Shown piece by piece: positions 44,638-54,236 of a DNA stretch of 64,000 nucleotides. Numbering within the stretch: the first letter of the stretch is position 1; every line of letters starts with the position of its first letter. The DNA comes from Flavobacterium sp. 245 (GTDB lineage: Bacteria > Bacteroidota > Bacteroidia > Flavobacteriales > Flavobacteriaceae). The DNA lies in NCBI RefSeq assembly GCF_004362055.1, contig NZ_SNXB01000004.1, forward strand, positions 400,412 through 464,411. Direction: 5' to 3'. The translations under genes and the position numbers were made by a program. The notes beneath the pieces were generated by a model that worked only from the letters and a program-made list of their open reading frames with translations, was not told the origin of the DNA and made no database searches.

Positions 44638-45660
44638 ATGAAAGTCGAAAAATTTCCTGATCGAATTATTGAAATTGACCAAGAACAGTATTTGTATTTT
44701 GGCGGAACTGCATATTTGGGGCTTCCAACAAACAAAGAATTTCAAGATCTTGTGATAAAAAACATTCTAAAATGGGGAACTACTTACGGAAGTTCGAGAA
44801 CGGCTAATATCCAATTAACGGCTTATGATGCAGGCGAAAAATTTTTAGCTTCTCACATTGATGCAGAAAGTACCGTTACGGCTTCTTCAGGAATGCTTGC
44901 CGGAAAACTGGTTGTAGATTTAATGAAAAAACAAACAGATTGCTTTTTTCATTTTAATGATATTCATGCCGCGATCAAAACAGAAAACAGTCTTCCTCTA
45001 TTTGAAAATAGCAAGCTCAACAATCGTTTATTAGATTCAAAATCGGAAAAAATTACCATTCTGACTGATGGAATTCCTTCTTTTGAAATAAAACCTGTTG
45101 ATTTCTCTTTTCTAGAACAGATTCCGAATCATAAAGAAATCACATTAATTGTTGATGAATCGCACTCATTAGGAATTGTTGGTAGAAATGGTTCAGGAAT
45201 TTATGCTTCGATTCAATATCCGATTAAAAGGAAAATAATGGTTTCGTCGTTAGGAAAAGCTTTTGGTTTAACGGGCGGCGTTATCGCAAGTGATGCTGAA
45301 TTCATTACTCAAATAAAAGAAATGGAAGTTTTTACAAGCGCCGGTGGGATGAATCCTGCATTTGTACAGACGCTTTCTGATGCTTCGGAAATTTATAAAA
45401 AGCAGTATCAAAAACTTAAAGAGAATTTGAGTTATATTGATTCGATTTTAATCAAAAATAGTACTATTAAATTTGATAAAAACTATCCGTTAATTTACCT
45501 TTTATCAAATGACTTAGTTGAAAAATTAAAATCTGAAAAGATAATTATTGCCAGTTTTAAATATACCAAAGATGCCGAGCCATTAAATCGAATTGTGATT
45601 ACTGCTAATCATATTAAAGAAGATTTAGATAAAATTATTGAGGTATTAAATGCGCATTAA
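44638..45660 (+). CDS. PLP-dependent aminotransferase/oxoamine synthase-like enzyme
   Basis: 340 residues, fold-type I. FGGTAYLGL, SRTANIQLTAYDAGEKFLA, VTASSGMLAG, IVDESHSLGIVGRNGSG and VSSLGKAFGLTGGVI (PLP lysine) follow the pattern of 8-amino-7-oxononanoate synthase and 2-amino-3-ketobutyrate ligase, but the protein is about 50 residues shorter. It follows the dipeptide epimerase by two bases, so a joint role in using murein-derived amino acids is possible. The exact reaction is unknown. Confidence 0.8.
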   Translation: MKVEKFPDRIIEIDQEQYLYFGGTAYLGLPTNKEFQDLVIKNILKWGTTYGSSRTANIQLTAYDAGEKFLASHIDAESTVTASSGMLAGKLVVDLMKKQTDCFFHFNDIHAAIKTENSLPLFENSKLNNRLLDSKSEKITILTDGIPSFEIKPVDFSFLEQIPNHKEITLIVDESHSLGIVGRNGSGIYASIQYPIKRKIMVSSLGKAFGLTGGVIASDAEFITQIKEMEVFTSAGGMNPAFVQTLSDASEIYKKQYQKLKENLSYIDSILIKNSTIKFDKNYPLIYLLSNDLVEKLKSEKIIIASFKYTKDAEPLNRIVITANHIKEDLDKIIEVLNAH

Positions 45661-45687
45661 TTTCGAAATTATTTCAAATTATAAAAT

Positions 45688-45727
45688 AAAAAAGAGGAAA
45701 TCTCATAGTGAGATTTCCTCTTTTTTA
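45688..45727. terminator. Bidirectional terminator between convergent operons
   Basis: A long stem AAGAGGAAATCTCA / TGAGATTTCCTCTT with a 3-base loop, A-run on the left and T-run on the right. Confidence 0.92.
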
Positions 45728-45748
45728 TTTTTAATTATAGTCACTAAA

Positions 45749-47206
45749 TTAATTTGCCCACCAAACCTTTGTTTCCATTTTGTCAGCTCCTTGAGTAGCG
45801 ATTGCAGCATTGTAATTTTCTAAATTCAATGTTTTTACACTCGCTCCGTACGCTTGTCTTTGCGGAATTGTAGCAGAACCAATCGCTCCTGCAGGAACAG
45901 TTAGAGCAACAGCATCATTTCCAAATCTTCTCCATTCATTCCATCCTTCATAACCTTGCATATACAAAGCAATGTGTTTTTGGTAAGCAATAGATTTTAA
46001 ATTTACGTAAGGAAATTGCAAAACATAAGCATCAGCCGTCGCAGTTGCAACGCCCCATTGTGCCATAGAAGCTCTAATACCTTCAGCATAAAAAGTTGCT
46101 GCTGAGCCCGGAATCCATCCTAAAGATGCAGCTTCAGCTTTAGCAAAAGAAACTTGCGCATAAGTATAGAAAAATGCAGGAGCAGTTTTATTTTTGATAA
46201 TAGTATTCGTTATAAAAGAATAATTTGCAACGGTTGTATTTCCTACAGCCGAAGTAAGACCACCTTTGTAAATTCCACCACCGTTAGCCGCTTTTTCTGC
46301 AAATTTTGCCAATCTTGGATCTTGTGGCGCAAGATTTGTTCCTGTACCAATCAATAAATTTACAAAAGGCTCACTTACTAAATAGTCTGTTCTAGTTTCA
46401 AAACGGTCTTCCCAAGGATTATCATAAGCCTCATCAGTAATATAAGGATATGTAAAGTTTTGTGCATTTGAAGCAATAGTTCCAGCGTTTAAAGCCTCGA
46501 CAAATTTTGTTGCAGCATAACCTCCAGCAGCTGGAAATCTTTTTGATAAGCGCATCGCCATGTTTAACTTTAAAGTATTTGCAAAACGTTTCCATTCAGA
46601 CATCTGAGTCGCTTTTGTGGTGAAAATCACATCACCTTTTGGTCCTGCACCAGCATCCATAAGTGCTACTGCATCAGTAAGATCTTTAAACAATCCATCA
46701 TAAATAGCTTCTTGTGTATCAAATTTCGGAAATGCATTATCTAACCCTTGTAAAGCTCCAGTATAGGGTACCATTCCCCAACGATCTGTGATATGCTGAA
46801 AAACATAAGCTTTCAAAATCATTGCTACAGCAATTTGGTTATTGTTTGAACCATTAGCTAACGCTGCTCCAGCTGTTGCAGCATCTTTGTTTAAATTTAT
46901 AACAGCTTGTAAGTTGTTTAGAATAGATACATAATTGCTGGTATATTCAAAATTTACTACATCATAAATCGTTTCCTTAGGATATTGCCCATTTGTGATA
47001 TACTGCACATAACAAAGCGGCTCAGTTGCAGTAAGAATAGGCGACATTGATCTTTCGGCTCCTGTAAGTAACGAAGCTGTATTTGCGATACTAGGATAAT
47101 TTGGGTTTAAGTTGGTATCGCCAAAGTCAGCATTATCACAAGAAACTGACACCAAAGCAGTTATTAGTGCTAAAATTGAGGTTATTACTATTTTTTTCAT
47201 TTTCAT
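45749..47206 (-). CDS. SusD/RagB-family outer membrane lipoprotein
   Basis: 485 residues. Lipobox VSVSC (Cys23) then DNADFGDTNLNPNYPSIANTASLLTGAERSM, the opening of the SusD-like_2 group. The central TPR-type helices (MILKAYVFQHITDRWGMVPYTGAL) and the C-terminal GYEGWNEWRRFGNDA segment are typical. It would cap the SusC channel and capture the ligand. It is 2 bases behind the SusC gene; substrate unknown. An internal Met at residue 3 is an equally good start. Confidence 0.93.
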   Translation of the reverse strand: MKMKKIVITSILALITALVSVSCDNADFGDTNLNPNYPSIANTASLLTGAERSMSPILTATEPLCYVQYITNGQYPKETIYDVVNFEYTSNYVSILNNLQAVINLNKDAATAGAALANGSNNNQIAVAMILKAYVFQHITDRWGMVPYTGALQGLDNAFPKFDTQEAIYDGLFKDLTDAVALMDAGAGPKGDVIFTTKATQMSEWKRFANTLKLNMAMRLSKRFPAAGGYAATKFVEALNAGTIASNAQNFTYPYITDEAYDNPWEDRFETRTDYLVSEPFVNLLIGTGTNLAPQDPRLAKFAEKAANGGGIYKGGLTSAVGNTTVANYSFITNTIIKNKTAPAFFYTYAQVSFAKAEAASLGWIPGSAATFYAEGIRASMAQWGVATATADAYVLQFPYVNLKSIAYQKHIALYMQGYEGWNEWRRFGNDAVALTVPAGAIGSATIPQRQAYGASVKTLNLENYNAAIATQGADKMETKVWWAN

Positions 47207-47208
47207 AA

Positions 47209-50200
47209 TTATAAAGTTAAAACAACATTTAAACCAATAGATCTAGAGTTTGGCAATTGAGCCGTTTCTATAAATGGTGTAGTTGATGTATTATACGATT
47301 GAAGTTCAGATGGATCTATGTCACGATTTGCGGCATAAATCAGCCAAAGATTATTCGCATAAACAGCAATATTAATTTTCTGGAAAGGTGTTTTTTGCAA
47401 AGTGCTTCTTTCCAAAGTATATCCAACTCTAAGCGTTCTTAATTTTACATACGAGGCATCTTCTAAGAAAGGTTCAGTAATTGCTCTAATGTTTGACCAA
47501 TATGTTCTAGTACTCACACGATAAGCAACATCAGCACCAGTTGTACTATCTACACCTTTTACCAAAAGTCCTCCTGAAGTTGGAGTTACTGCAGCATTTA
47601 GCATTGCACCTGTAGCAATACTTGCGCCAGTAGTAGCGTTTACGATAGGATCTCTTTTGGGATTTCCTAAATCATTGTCACCAACCGTTTCAATACCCAC
47701 TCCTGTTCTATTAACCAATGAGTTAGACACAGAATAGTATTTACCACCTTCCTGGAAATCAAATCCTAAACTTAAATCAAAATTTTTGTATTTAAATGAA
47801 GTGGTGAGCCCTCCTGTATAGTTTGGCAAAACATTACCTAAAAATACACCTAATTCTCTAACGTATGCTCCTGCAGTAGTTAATTTTGGTTTTCCGTTTT
47901 CATCTCTTGCAATTCTACTTCCGTAAATAGATCCCCATTTTTCACCTACTTGCTCAACCAACTGAACGTTACCCATGTTTGAGTTTCCAGACTGAATAAT
48001 ATTTCTTGTAATTCCTGGAGCAATAGCTAGTACTTGTCTGTCAAGAGTTGCATAGTTTGCACCAATATTCCATTCAAATTTATCTGTTTTAATTGGTGTT
48101 CCAGATAATGCAATTTCAAAACCTTTGTAAGTTTGTTTTCCTCCGTTTAGAAAAACGCCACCAATTCCTGTTGAAGCATCCAAATCTACTCTATATGGTA
48201 ATTCATTATCCAATCTGTCAAAATAAGAAACATCTAATGAAAGTCTATTATTAAAGAATTTCAAATCTATACCATATTCTTTTTCTTCACGATTTCCACC
48301 TTTCAGCCTTGGGTTACTAGGTGTTGATTGTGTTGATGAAGTTGGATAAGTACCATAAGCCGTTCCGATTCCGTAAATAGGGTTTGTCAAATAAACTCCA
48401 GGAAATTGAGGTGCCATTGCATAACCAGCTCTTATTTTACCAAATGTGAAAACGTTATTTTCTGGAATAAATTTAGAGAAAACGAAACTTCCAGAAATAC
48501 CATAAGTAGCTAATTTATTATCGTTTACATCTGCAGTAGAAGCAAAATCATTACGATAAGAACCATCAACATACAAGAAATCATCATAACCTACAGAAGC
48601 TGTTAAAAAATAGGCCCGATTTTTTGTTCTGTATCTTTTATTATCGATAAGCGGCGTTCCTACAGAAGTACTGATGCTGTAGAATCCTTCTGAAACTAAG
48701 CCTCCAACAGTACTACTGTTCATGTATGTTCTATCGTAAAATTGATATTCGAAACCTAAATTTCCTGTTATATCAAATTTGTTGATTTTCTTTTTATAAT
48801 TTAAAATACCTGAAATTTCATCTTTATTAGTGATTTGAAGACTTTCCTCATAAGCAGGAACCTCCGCACCACCCCAAGCTTTGTAGATATCATAATAATT
48901 GTTTCCAATATATGTTTTTCTAAGCTCTACAGTAGCTGCCAAATCATCAATAATTTGATAAGAACCGCCAATTTTACCATTGAATGATTTTTGTTCTTCG
49001 TTGTTTGGTTGCTCGTATTGATCAAAAAATGGCGAATTCCAACCTATAGATTTTCCATTTGTTGGACTGGTTCTGTTCCAAGTGACAATTTTACCATTCA
49101 TACGATAATTTCTTAAATCGTCCATGTTTAGTTGTCTTTGAAACCATTGCCTCAAACTTGCAACCGCTGGCAAGATTAAATTTTTATCATTATATCCTGT
49201 AGTTTGTCTATCTTGAAATAAAACAGTTGAAAATACTTTGAATTTCTTACTCAAACTAGCCTCCATAGTAAGATTTACATCATATTGGGTTCTAGCTGTA
49301 TTTGGTACAATACCTTCTTTATCTGTTCTAGTGATACCAAAGTTTATAGAATAATCTTCACCACCTTTACTAGCAGATAAACTAGATCTTTTGGTAACTC
49401 CAGTATTGTAAAAATCTTTAACATTGTTTTTGTTTGGAGAAAAAGGAGTTAGTTTTCCAAATTCTGGAGTACCTTCTTCCCAGCTATTCCAAGCACGTAC
49501 CATTTGACCATTCATTCTTGGCCCCCAACTTTCGTCAGCAGTATAATCTACAATTTCTTGACCATTAAAAGCGGCGAAAGATGCTGGATCTGTTGCTGCA
49601 TTAAAAGTATATTTTGGAAAAGTTTGAGAATAACCTCCACCGTACTCATTTTGAAATTCAGGCAAACCATAAGCATTTTCTAATGAAGAACTTACATTAA
49701 ACTCTACTGTTGCAGTGCCTTTTTTTCCTCTTTTTGTTGTAATTACAATTGCACCATTTCTACCTTCTGGTCCGTAAAGTGCTGTTGCAGACAAACCTTT
49801 CAAAGTATTGATACTTTCGATACTTTCTGGGTTAATATCACTAATAGCGCTTACTTTGATGTTATCAACCACATACAATACTCCCGTGTCTCCACGAAGT
49901 CTAAGCAAAGAGGTTCTAAAATCCCCGCTTGGAGAACCTTGAAATTGAACACCTGCAATTTTTCCAGCCAAAGCATTATTAATATCTGTTTCTCTCACCG
50001 TTACAACATCTGCAACTCTTACTTTTTGCGTAGCATAACCAAGTGATTTTTCACTTCTCTTTAGACCCAAAGCAGTTACTACAACTCCGTCAAGCTCTTT
50101 TGCATCAGAAAGCATCTTTACATTTAATGTTGTAGCAGCTACAGTAGCTTTCGTTGATTTGAACCCGATATATGAAAAGACTAAAACAGAACCTTTATTG

Positions 50201-50394
50201 GCACTAATTTGATAATCTCCGTCAAATCCAGTCGTAGTTCCGCCTGAGCCTCCCTCTTCTTGAATGTTAACTCCTGGCATAGGCATTCCTGTCTCATCTG
50301 TTACTGTTCCTTTTACCGTTATTTTTTGCGCAAACAAAATGCTCGAAGCAAATAAGAACAAAACGAATGAAAAGATAAAATTCTTTTGTTTCAT
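47209..50394 (-). CDS. SusC/RagA-family TonB-linked outer membrane protein
   Basis: 1061 residues. Signal peptide to about 22, CarboxypepD_reg-like domain (ITVKGTVTDETGMPMPGVNIQEEGGSGGTTTGFDGDYQISANKGSVLVFSYIGFKS, about 24-95), plug (ALAGKIAGVQFQGSPSGDFRTSLLRLRGDTGVLYVVDN) with the SusC loop, and a beta barrel. No sigma-factor interaction domain is present, so it is probably not an anti-sigma transducer. The 5' region has two strong inverted repeats. With the SusD gene it forms a nutrient uptake pair, but no glycoside hydrolase is near, so it is not a complete polysaccharide locus. Confidence 0.95.
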   Translation of the reverse strand: MKQKNFIFSFVLFLFASSILFAQKITVKGTVTDETGMPMPGVNIQEEGGSGGTTTGFDGDYQISANKGSVLVFSYIGFKSTKATVAATTLNVKMLSDAKELDGVVVTALGLKRSEKSLGYATQKVRVADVVTVRETDINNALAGKIAGVQFQGSPSGDFRTSLLRLRGDTGVLYVVDNIKVSAISDINPESIESINTLKGLSATALYGPEGRNGAIVITTKRGKKGTATVEFNVSSSLENAYGLPEFQNEYGGGYSQTFPKYTFNAATDPASFAAFNGQEIVDYTADESWGPRMNGQMVRAWNSWEEGTPEFGKLTPFSPNKNNVKDFYNTGVTKRSSLSASKGGEDYSINFGITRTDKEGIVPNTARTQYDVNLTMEASLSKKFKVFSTVLFQDRQTTGYNDKNLILPAVASLRQWFQRQLNMDDLRNYRMNGKIVTWNRTSPTNGKSIGWNSPFFDQYEQPNNEEQKSFNGKIGGSYQIIDDLAATVELRKTYIGNNYYDIYKAWGGAEVPAYEESLQITNKDEISGILNYKKKINKFDITGNLGFEYQFYDRTYMNSSTVGGLVSEGFYSISTSVGTPLIDNKRYRTKNRAYFLTASVGYDDFLYVDGSYRNDFASTADVNDNKLATYGISGSFVFSKFIPENNVFTFGKIRAGYAMAPQFPGVYLTNPIYGIGTAYGTYPTSSTQSTPSNPRLKGGNREEKEYGIDLKFFNNRLSLDVSYFDRLDNELPYRVDLDASTGIGGVFLNGGKQTYKGFEIALSGTPIKTDKFEWNIGANYATLDRQVLAIAPGITRNIIQSGNSNMGNVQLVEQVGEKWGSIYGSRIARDENGKPKLTTAGAYVRELGVFLGNVLPNYTGGLTTSFKYKNFDLSLGFDFQEGGKYYSVSNSLVNRTGVGIETVGDNDLGNPKRDPIVNATTGASIATGAMLNAAVTPTSGGLLVKGVDSTTGADVAYRVSTRTYWSNIRAITEPFLEDASYVKLRTLRVGYTLERSTLQKTPFQKINIAVYANNLWLIYAANRDIDPSELQSYNTSTTPFIETAQLPNSRSIGLNVVLTL

Positions 50395-50462
50395 AAATTT
50401 TAGTTAAAAAAATGGTTAATAAATTGGTTCGTAAGGTTGCAATTTAACATTTTCTTTCATTT

Positions 50463-50534
50463 AAATGCGTTTTTATAAGAAAAAACATTAAAAATATTCT
50501 TAAAAAACGCATTTTAATGCAACAAAATGCATTA
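50463..50534. promoter_or_regulatory. Two inverted repeats upstream of susC-like gene
   Basis: AAATGCGTTTTT at 50463 faces AAAAAACGCATTT ending at 50514 (18 bases with few mismatches), and TAATGCA-acaaaa-TGCATTA lies at 50515-50534. They are 70-150 bases before the SusC start and share the word ATGC; a regulator operator is plausible. The gap 50395-50692 otherwise shows no gene. Confidence 0.55.
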
Positions 50535-50671
50535 ACAAGTAACAATCATAATTTAACTCCCCAATAATCAACAAGTTAAAAAGCTCGAAAAACTCTTAAT
50601 TTTAATTATGAGAAACAAAAATTATCACAATTAAAATTTAATGTGAACAACAACTTTAACAGATTGTAATG

Positions 50672-50679
50672 TACCTTTG
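50672..50679 (+). promoter_or_regulatory. Candidate -7 promoter box for the DUF1456 gene
   Basis: TACCTTTG matches TAnnTTTG and ends 13 bases before the ATG at 50693. Confidence 0.55.
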
Positions 50680-50692
50680 TAAAAAATAAACG

Positions 50693-51157
50693 ATGACAAA
50701 TAACGATATACTTAAAAAACTTCGCGTGGCTTTGATGCTCCGTGATGATCAAATAGTTGAAATTTTAGAATTAGTAGATTTCAGAATTTCAAAATCAGAA
50801 TTAGGTGCTTTTTTCAGAGCCGAAGATCATGAGAATTACATGGAATGTGGTGATCAGGTTTTGCGTAACTTCCTGAATGGATTGGTAATTCATTTAAGAG
50901 GAACCAAAGAAAATCCAAAAAACCCGAATGATGTTTTAGCGAAACATAAAGCAGAAATTCCGAAGAAAGACAGTACTAAAGAAAGACCTGAGTTTAAAGC
51001 TGCTCCAAAAGATTCAGAAAAATACAGAGGTGATCAAAGTTCATCAAAATCAGGTTCATCAGCTGGAAAACCTAAAAAGAAAGCATTCCCAAAAGGAAAT
51101 GGAAAACCATCTATTGTAGAAAAAGTAGTTTACAAAAACGGTAAGAATAAAAAATAA
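50693..51157 (+). CDS. DUF1456 (YehS-like) protein
   Basis: 154 residues. Two DUF1456 repeats: NDILKKLRVALMLRDDQIVEILELVDFRISKSELGAFFRAEDHENYMECGDQVLRNFLNGL (about 4-65) is one long helix-rich unit with the paired pattern. The Lys/Ser/Pro-rich tail (about 85-154) is disordered and basic. Function unknown; YehS has been linked to growth control, which is not shown here. Confidence 0.85.
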   Translation: MTNNDILKKLRVALMLRDDQIVEILELVDFRISKSELGAFFRAEDHENYMECGDQVLRNFLNGLVIHLRGTKENPKNPNDVLAKHKAEIPKKDSTKERPEFKAAPKDSEKYRGDQSSSKSGSSAGKPKKKAFPKGNGKPSIVEKVVYKNGKNKK

Positions 51158-51173
51158 TTAACGCCTATAAAGT

Positions 51174-51296
51174 TTAACCGCAAAGGGCGCTAAGGCATAC
51201 GCAAAGTTCGCAAAGTTTTATTTGATAAAGCTTTGCGAACTTTTGCGTTTATATTGAACCTTATAAATTAAAATCTTTGCGCTCTTTGCTGTTAAA
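51174..51296. repeat. REP-like palindrome copy A
   Basis: AACCGCAAAG at the left faces CTTTGCTGTTAA at the right. The inside shares a segment of about 40 bases (TTGATAAAGCTTTGCGAAC..) with copy B at 54070-54170, same orientation. Internal CAAAGTTCGC / GCGAACTTTTG words also pair. Confidence 0.75.
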
Positions 51297-51306
51297 TGAT
51301 TTTTTT

Positions 51307-52014
51307 CTACATTTTATTTTGATCGATGCGTTCAAAAAAAGCATCTTTAAAAGTTGCTCCTATTGGCAATTCTTTCGCATTAATAAAAACCGAAAAACTA
51401 TCTGTTGATTCAATCTGTTTTAAGGCAATTACATAAGATTTATGTATTTGAATAAAATCCATTCCAGGCAATGATTCTATTACATTTTTTAAAGAAGAAT
51501 GAGTTATAATCTGTTGTTTTAAAGTATGGATACAAACATAATTCTGAAGACTCTCGACATATAGAATTTCATCTAAAAACAACTTCTGGAACTTATTTTT
51601 ACCATCTGTTTTAACAAATATAAAATCAGACGAATTACTATTGGATGAAACCTCTATTTTTGATTCCGTATTCAATTTAGAAACTGCCTGATAAAAACGT
51701 TCAAAAGAGATTGGTTTTAGCAAATAATCAATCGCATTCAATTCAAAACCTTCTAATGCAAAGTCAGGGTATGCCGTCGTAAAAATCACTTTTACATCTT
51801 TAGAAATAATTCTGGAGAGTTGTAATCCGGTTAATTGCGGCATCTGAATATCCAGAAAAACAACATCAGTTTTATTCGAATTCAGAAACTCTAATGCTTT
51901 TATTGAATCATTAAAAATTCCAGCTTCTTCAAGAAAAGATACTTTCTCTACATAGTTTTTTAAAATACGCGTTGCTGGCGGTTCATCATCAATAATGATA
52001 CATTTAAACTTCAT
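51307..52014 (-). CDS. LytTR-type response regulator
   Basis: 235 residues. Receiver domain with acidic pair D9-D10 and phosphorylated D55 (VVFLDIQMPQLTG), K near 107 (LLKPISFERF), then a LytTR DNA-binding domain (about 135-232: VKTDGKNKFQKLFLDEILYVESLQNYVCIHT, PGMDFIQIHKSYVIAL). The histidine kinase gene lies upstream with one base between. Target genes are unknown; a nearby REP copy and the exported DUF5694 protein are neighbours. Confidence 0.93.
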   Translation of the reverse strand: MKFKCIIIDDEPPATRILKNYVEKVSFLEEAGIFNDSIKALEFLNSNKTDVVFLDIQMPQLTGLQLSRIISKDVKVIFTTAYPDFALEGFELNAIDYLLKPISFERFYQAVSKLNTESKIEVSSNSNSSDFIFVKTDGKNKFQKLFLDEILYVESLQNYVCIHTLKQQIITHSSLKNVIESLPGMDFIQIHKSYVIALKQIESTDSFSVFINAKELPIGATFKDAFFERIDQNKM

Positions 52015-52015
52015 A

Positions 52016-53056
52016 TTATTTATTTAAAGGAATTTTCAAATACGTTTTAAAGGTATTATTTTCTGCTATTTTTTCAAGCTTAAATTTAGATCCATAGGCA
52101 TATTCTAATCTTTTAGTAAGATTCTCAAATCCAATGCCGGTTGAAGAATAATGTTCGCCATTAACAATGTAATTAAAAGTAGAGATCTCCAGAAAGTCTT
52201 CTTTTATATGAATTGAAATAACTGCTTTTTGTTCTGGATTATTCAATTTTCCGTGCTTAAAAACATTTTCTATGAAATGAATTAATACCGATGATAAAAT
52301 CTTTTCTTCTGCATAATTTCCTTCAACAGAAAAATCAAGATACAGCTGATCTTCAAATCGTTTTTTCTGTAAATGAATATAATTTTCTATAAATTGAATT
52401 TCTTTTGAAAGTACCGCTTCATCCTTTTCAGTCTCCGTAATAACATAACGCAGTAAATCAGACAATACTAAAATATCTGATGCCATTTCATCATCTTTCA
52501 AAATCAATTGGCTATAAAACGAATTTAAGGTATTAAATAAAAAATGCGGACTAACCTGAGATTTCAACATTTGAAATTCTGCTTTTTTATTCTCTAAAAG
52601 CAATTCCTGATTTTGCAGCTGTGAACTATGAAATTGCCAAAACAAATAACTCAAAGCGCTAAAAATTACTGCTGGTAATCCAAAAAAGAAATTATCACGC
52701 ACATAATAGTTTAATTCTCGCGACGCTTCACTATAATTATGCATTCCAATAATCTGAAAAACAACAACTTCTTGCAAAAAATAACGAACTCCAGCAAAAA
52801 TTAGCAAGGAAACGACAATGCTAAAAAAATATAGAAAAATCTTTTTTTTATTCAAAAACCAATCGCAAAAAAGGTAAAAATTTAAAAGATAAACGATAAA
52901 AATTGATAGAACAAAACTTGTATTAAAAAAGAAATACTTACTGCTGAAAACAGAATCCAATTTTCGATTACTTACTCCAATATCCCAGAGATAAAAAGTA
53001 AAAAACACTACTAAAAAAAGAAGAATATGATAATAAAAAGGAATTTTTAGCTTCAT
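52016..53056 (-). CDS. LytS-type sensor histidine kinase
   Basis: 346 residues. Four membrane helices (about 8-24, 43-65, 72-92, 121-142), then a His_kinase domain with H171 in SQVSPHFLFNTLNSFYSQLIL, and an ATPase part with FIENVFKHG (N-box) and GIGFENLTKRLEYAYG (G-box). It lacks a PAS or other sensing domain, so the membrane part may sense. Co-transcribed with the response regulator. Confidence 0.92.
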   Translation of the reverse strand: MKLKIPFYYHILLFLVVFFTFYLWDIGVSNRKLDSVFSSKYFFFNTSFVLSIFIVYLLNFYLFCDWFLNKKKIFLYFFSIVVSLLIFAGVRYFLQEVVVFQIIGMHNYSEASRELNYYVRDNFFFGLPAVIFSALSYLFWQFHSSQLQNQELLLENKKAEFQMLKSQVSPHFLFNTLNSFYSQLILKDDEMASDILVLSDLLRYVITETEKDEAVLSKEIQFIENYIHLQKKRFEDQLYLDFSVEGNYAEEKILSSVLIHFIENVFKHGKLNNPEQKAVISIHIKEDFLEISTFNYIVNGEHYSSTGIGFENLTKRLEYAYGSKFKLEKIAENNTFKTYLKIPLNK

Positions 53057-53275
53057 AATATATTGTTGTTACTTCAAAAATACAACTATGACATTACATG
53101 AATACTATATTTATACAAAACCTATATTATATGTGACGAACATTCAAAAACGGTACACAAAAATTTTCAACAGCAAATTCCTATTGTTTGTAATTTGAAA
53201 ACTGATGTTTATCAAAAACTAAAAATTCACCTGAAAAGCTACTATAGATTTGTCATGAATTTAAAACAAATCATC

Positions 53276-54064
53276 ATGAAAAAAATCGCTTTATTACTCA
53301 TTTTTACAATTGCATTAACTACCGTTTCTGCTCAGACAAAAAAGAAACAAATATTATTATTTGGCAGTTTCCATTTTGAAAATCCCGGACTTGATGTCGC
53401 CAAAGTAAATACTTTTAATGTTATGACAGACAAAAGCCAAGAAGAACTGGAAAACATTACCGATAAAGTTAAAAAGTTTGGACCAGATAAAATTTTTGTT
53501 GAATGGAATTATAAAAAACAAGCCAAATTAGATCAATTTTATGCTAAAAACACTGATAGCTTACTTACGAACGATTCAGATGAGATAGTACAATTAGCTT
53601 TAAGATCAGCTAAAAAATTAAATCACAAAAAGTTATATGCAATTGATTATAATGGTACTGATTTTCCATATGATAGTTTGGTAAAAGAAATGAAAACCGC
53701 TAATCAGTTTGATTTAATCAAGAAGAATGAAGAGATAATGAAACATCATGAAACAGATTTTAATACAAAAATTGCAAAATATTCCTTGACACAATTACTT
53801 TTGGATGTTAATAAACAGGATATTAACTGGTATCTTGGAACTGCCAACAAAGCAGGAAAAACAGACAATTTTGTAGGTGCTTATTTAGTTTCAGAATGGT
53901 ATCGAAGAAATCTTTATACGTATTCTTTAATTCAAAAACTAACCGAAAGCAAGGATGATAAAATAATGGTTTTACTTGGTGCCGGTCATACAGCAATGCT
54001 GAGAGAATTTATTGCACATGATCCAACTTTTGAACTTATAGAATTGTCTACTGTTTTGAAATAA
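53276..54064 (+). CDS. Secreted DUF5694 (TraB-like) protein
   Basis: 262 residues from ATG 53276: signal MKKIALLLIFTIALTTVSAQ. The reading frame extends to 53195, but those 27 residues lack signal character and are unlikely. ILLFGSFHFENPGLD at the start and VLLGAGHTAMLREFIAHD at the end are the marks of DUF5694, with Glu/Asp residues (KIFVEWNYKKQ, AIDYNG) that recall TraB/Tiki-type metalloproteases. Catalysis is not shown. Confidence 0.8.
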   Translation: MKKIALLLIFTIALTTVSAQTKKKQILLFGSFHFENPGLDVAKVNTFNVMTDKSQEELENITDKVKKFGPDKIFVEWNYKKQAKLDQFYAKNTDSLLTNDSDEIVQLALRSAKKLNHKKLYAIDYNGTDFPYDSLVKEMKTANQFDLIKKNEEIMKHHETDFNTKIAKYSLTQLLLDVNKQDINWYLGTANKAGKTDNFVGAYLVSEWYRRNLYTYSLIQKLTESKDDKIMVLLGAGHTAMLREFIAHDPTFELIELSTVLK

Positions 54065-54069
54065 TTAAT

Positions 54070-54170
54070 TTAACCGCAAAGTTCGCAAGGCTATATATTG
54101 ATAAAGCTTTGCGAACTTTTGCGTTTATATTGAACCTTACAATTAAAAACCTTGCGCACTTTGCGGTTAA
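54070..54170. repeat. REP-like palindrome copy B
   Basis: AACCGCAAAGTTCGCAAGG pairs with CCTTGCGCACTTTGCGGTT (few mismatches). The inside equals that of copy A. The two copies are direct repeats and enclose the LytS/LytT genes and the DUF5694 gene. Confidence 0.78.
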
Positions 54171-54177
54171 GTAGCCT

Positions 54178-54212
54178 CCAAAAAAAATCCCTCCAATTTC
54201 TTGGAGGGATTT
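54178..54212 (-). terminator. Terminator of sucC
   Basis: AAATCCCTCCAA-tttc-TTGGAGGGATTT, a perfect 12-base stem; on the minus strand it is followed by a run of T. It lies just after the sucC stop. Confidence 0.92.
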
Positions 54213-54236
54213 CTATATAATTGATTTCTTATTTAA

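Noticed and set aside
53195..53275. N-terminal extension of the DUF5694 protein
   Set aside because: A clean signal peptide begins at the ATG at 53276.
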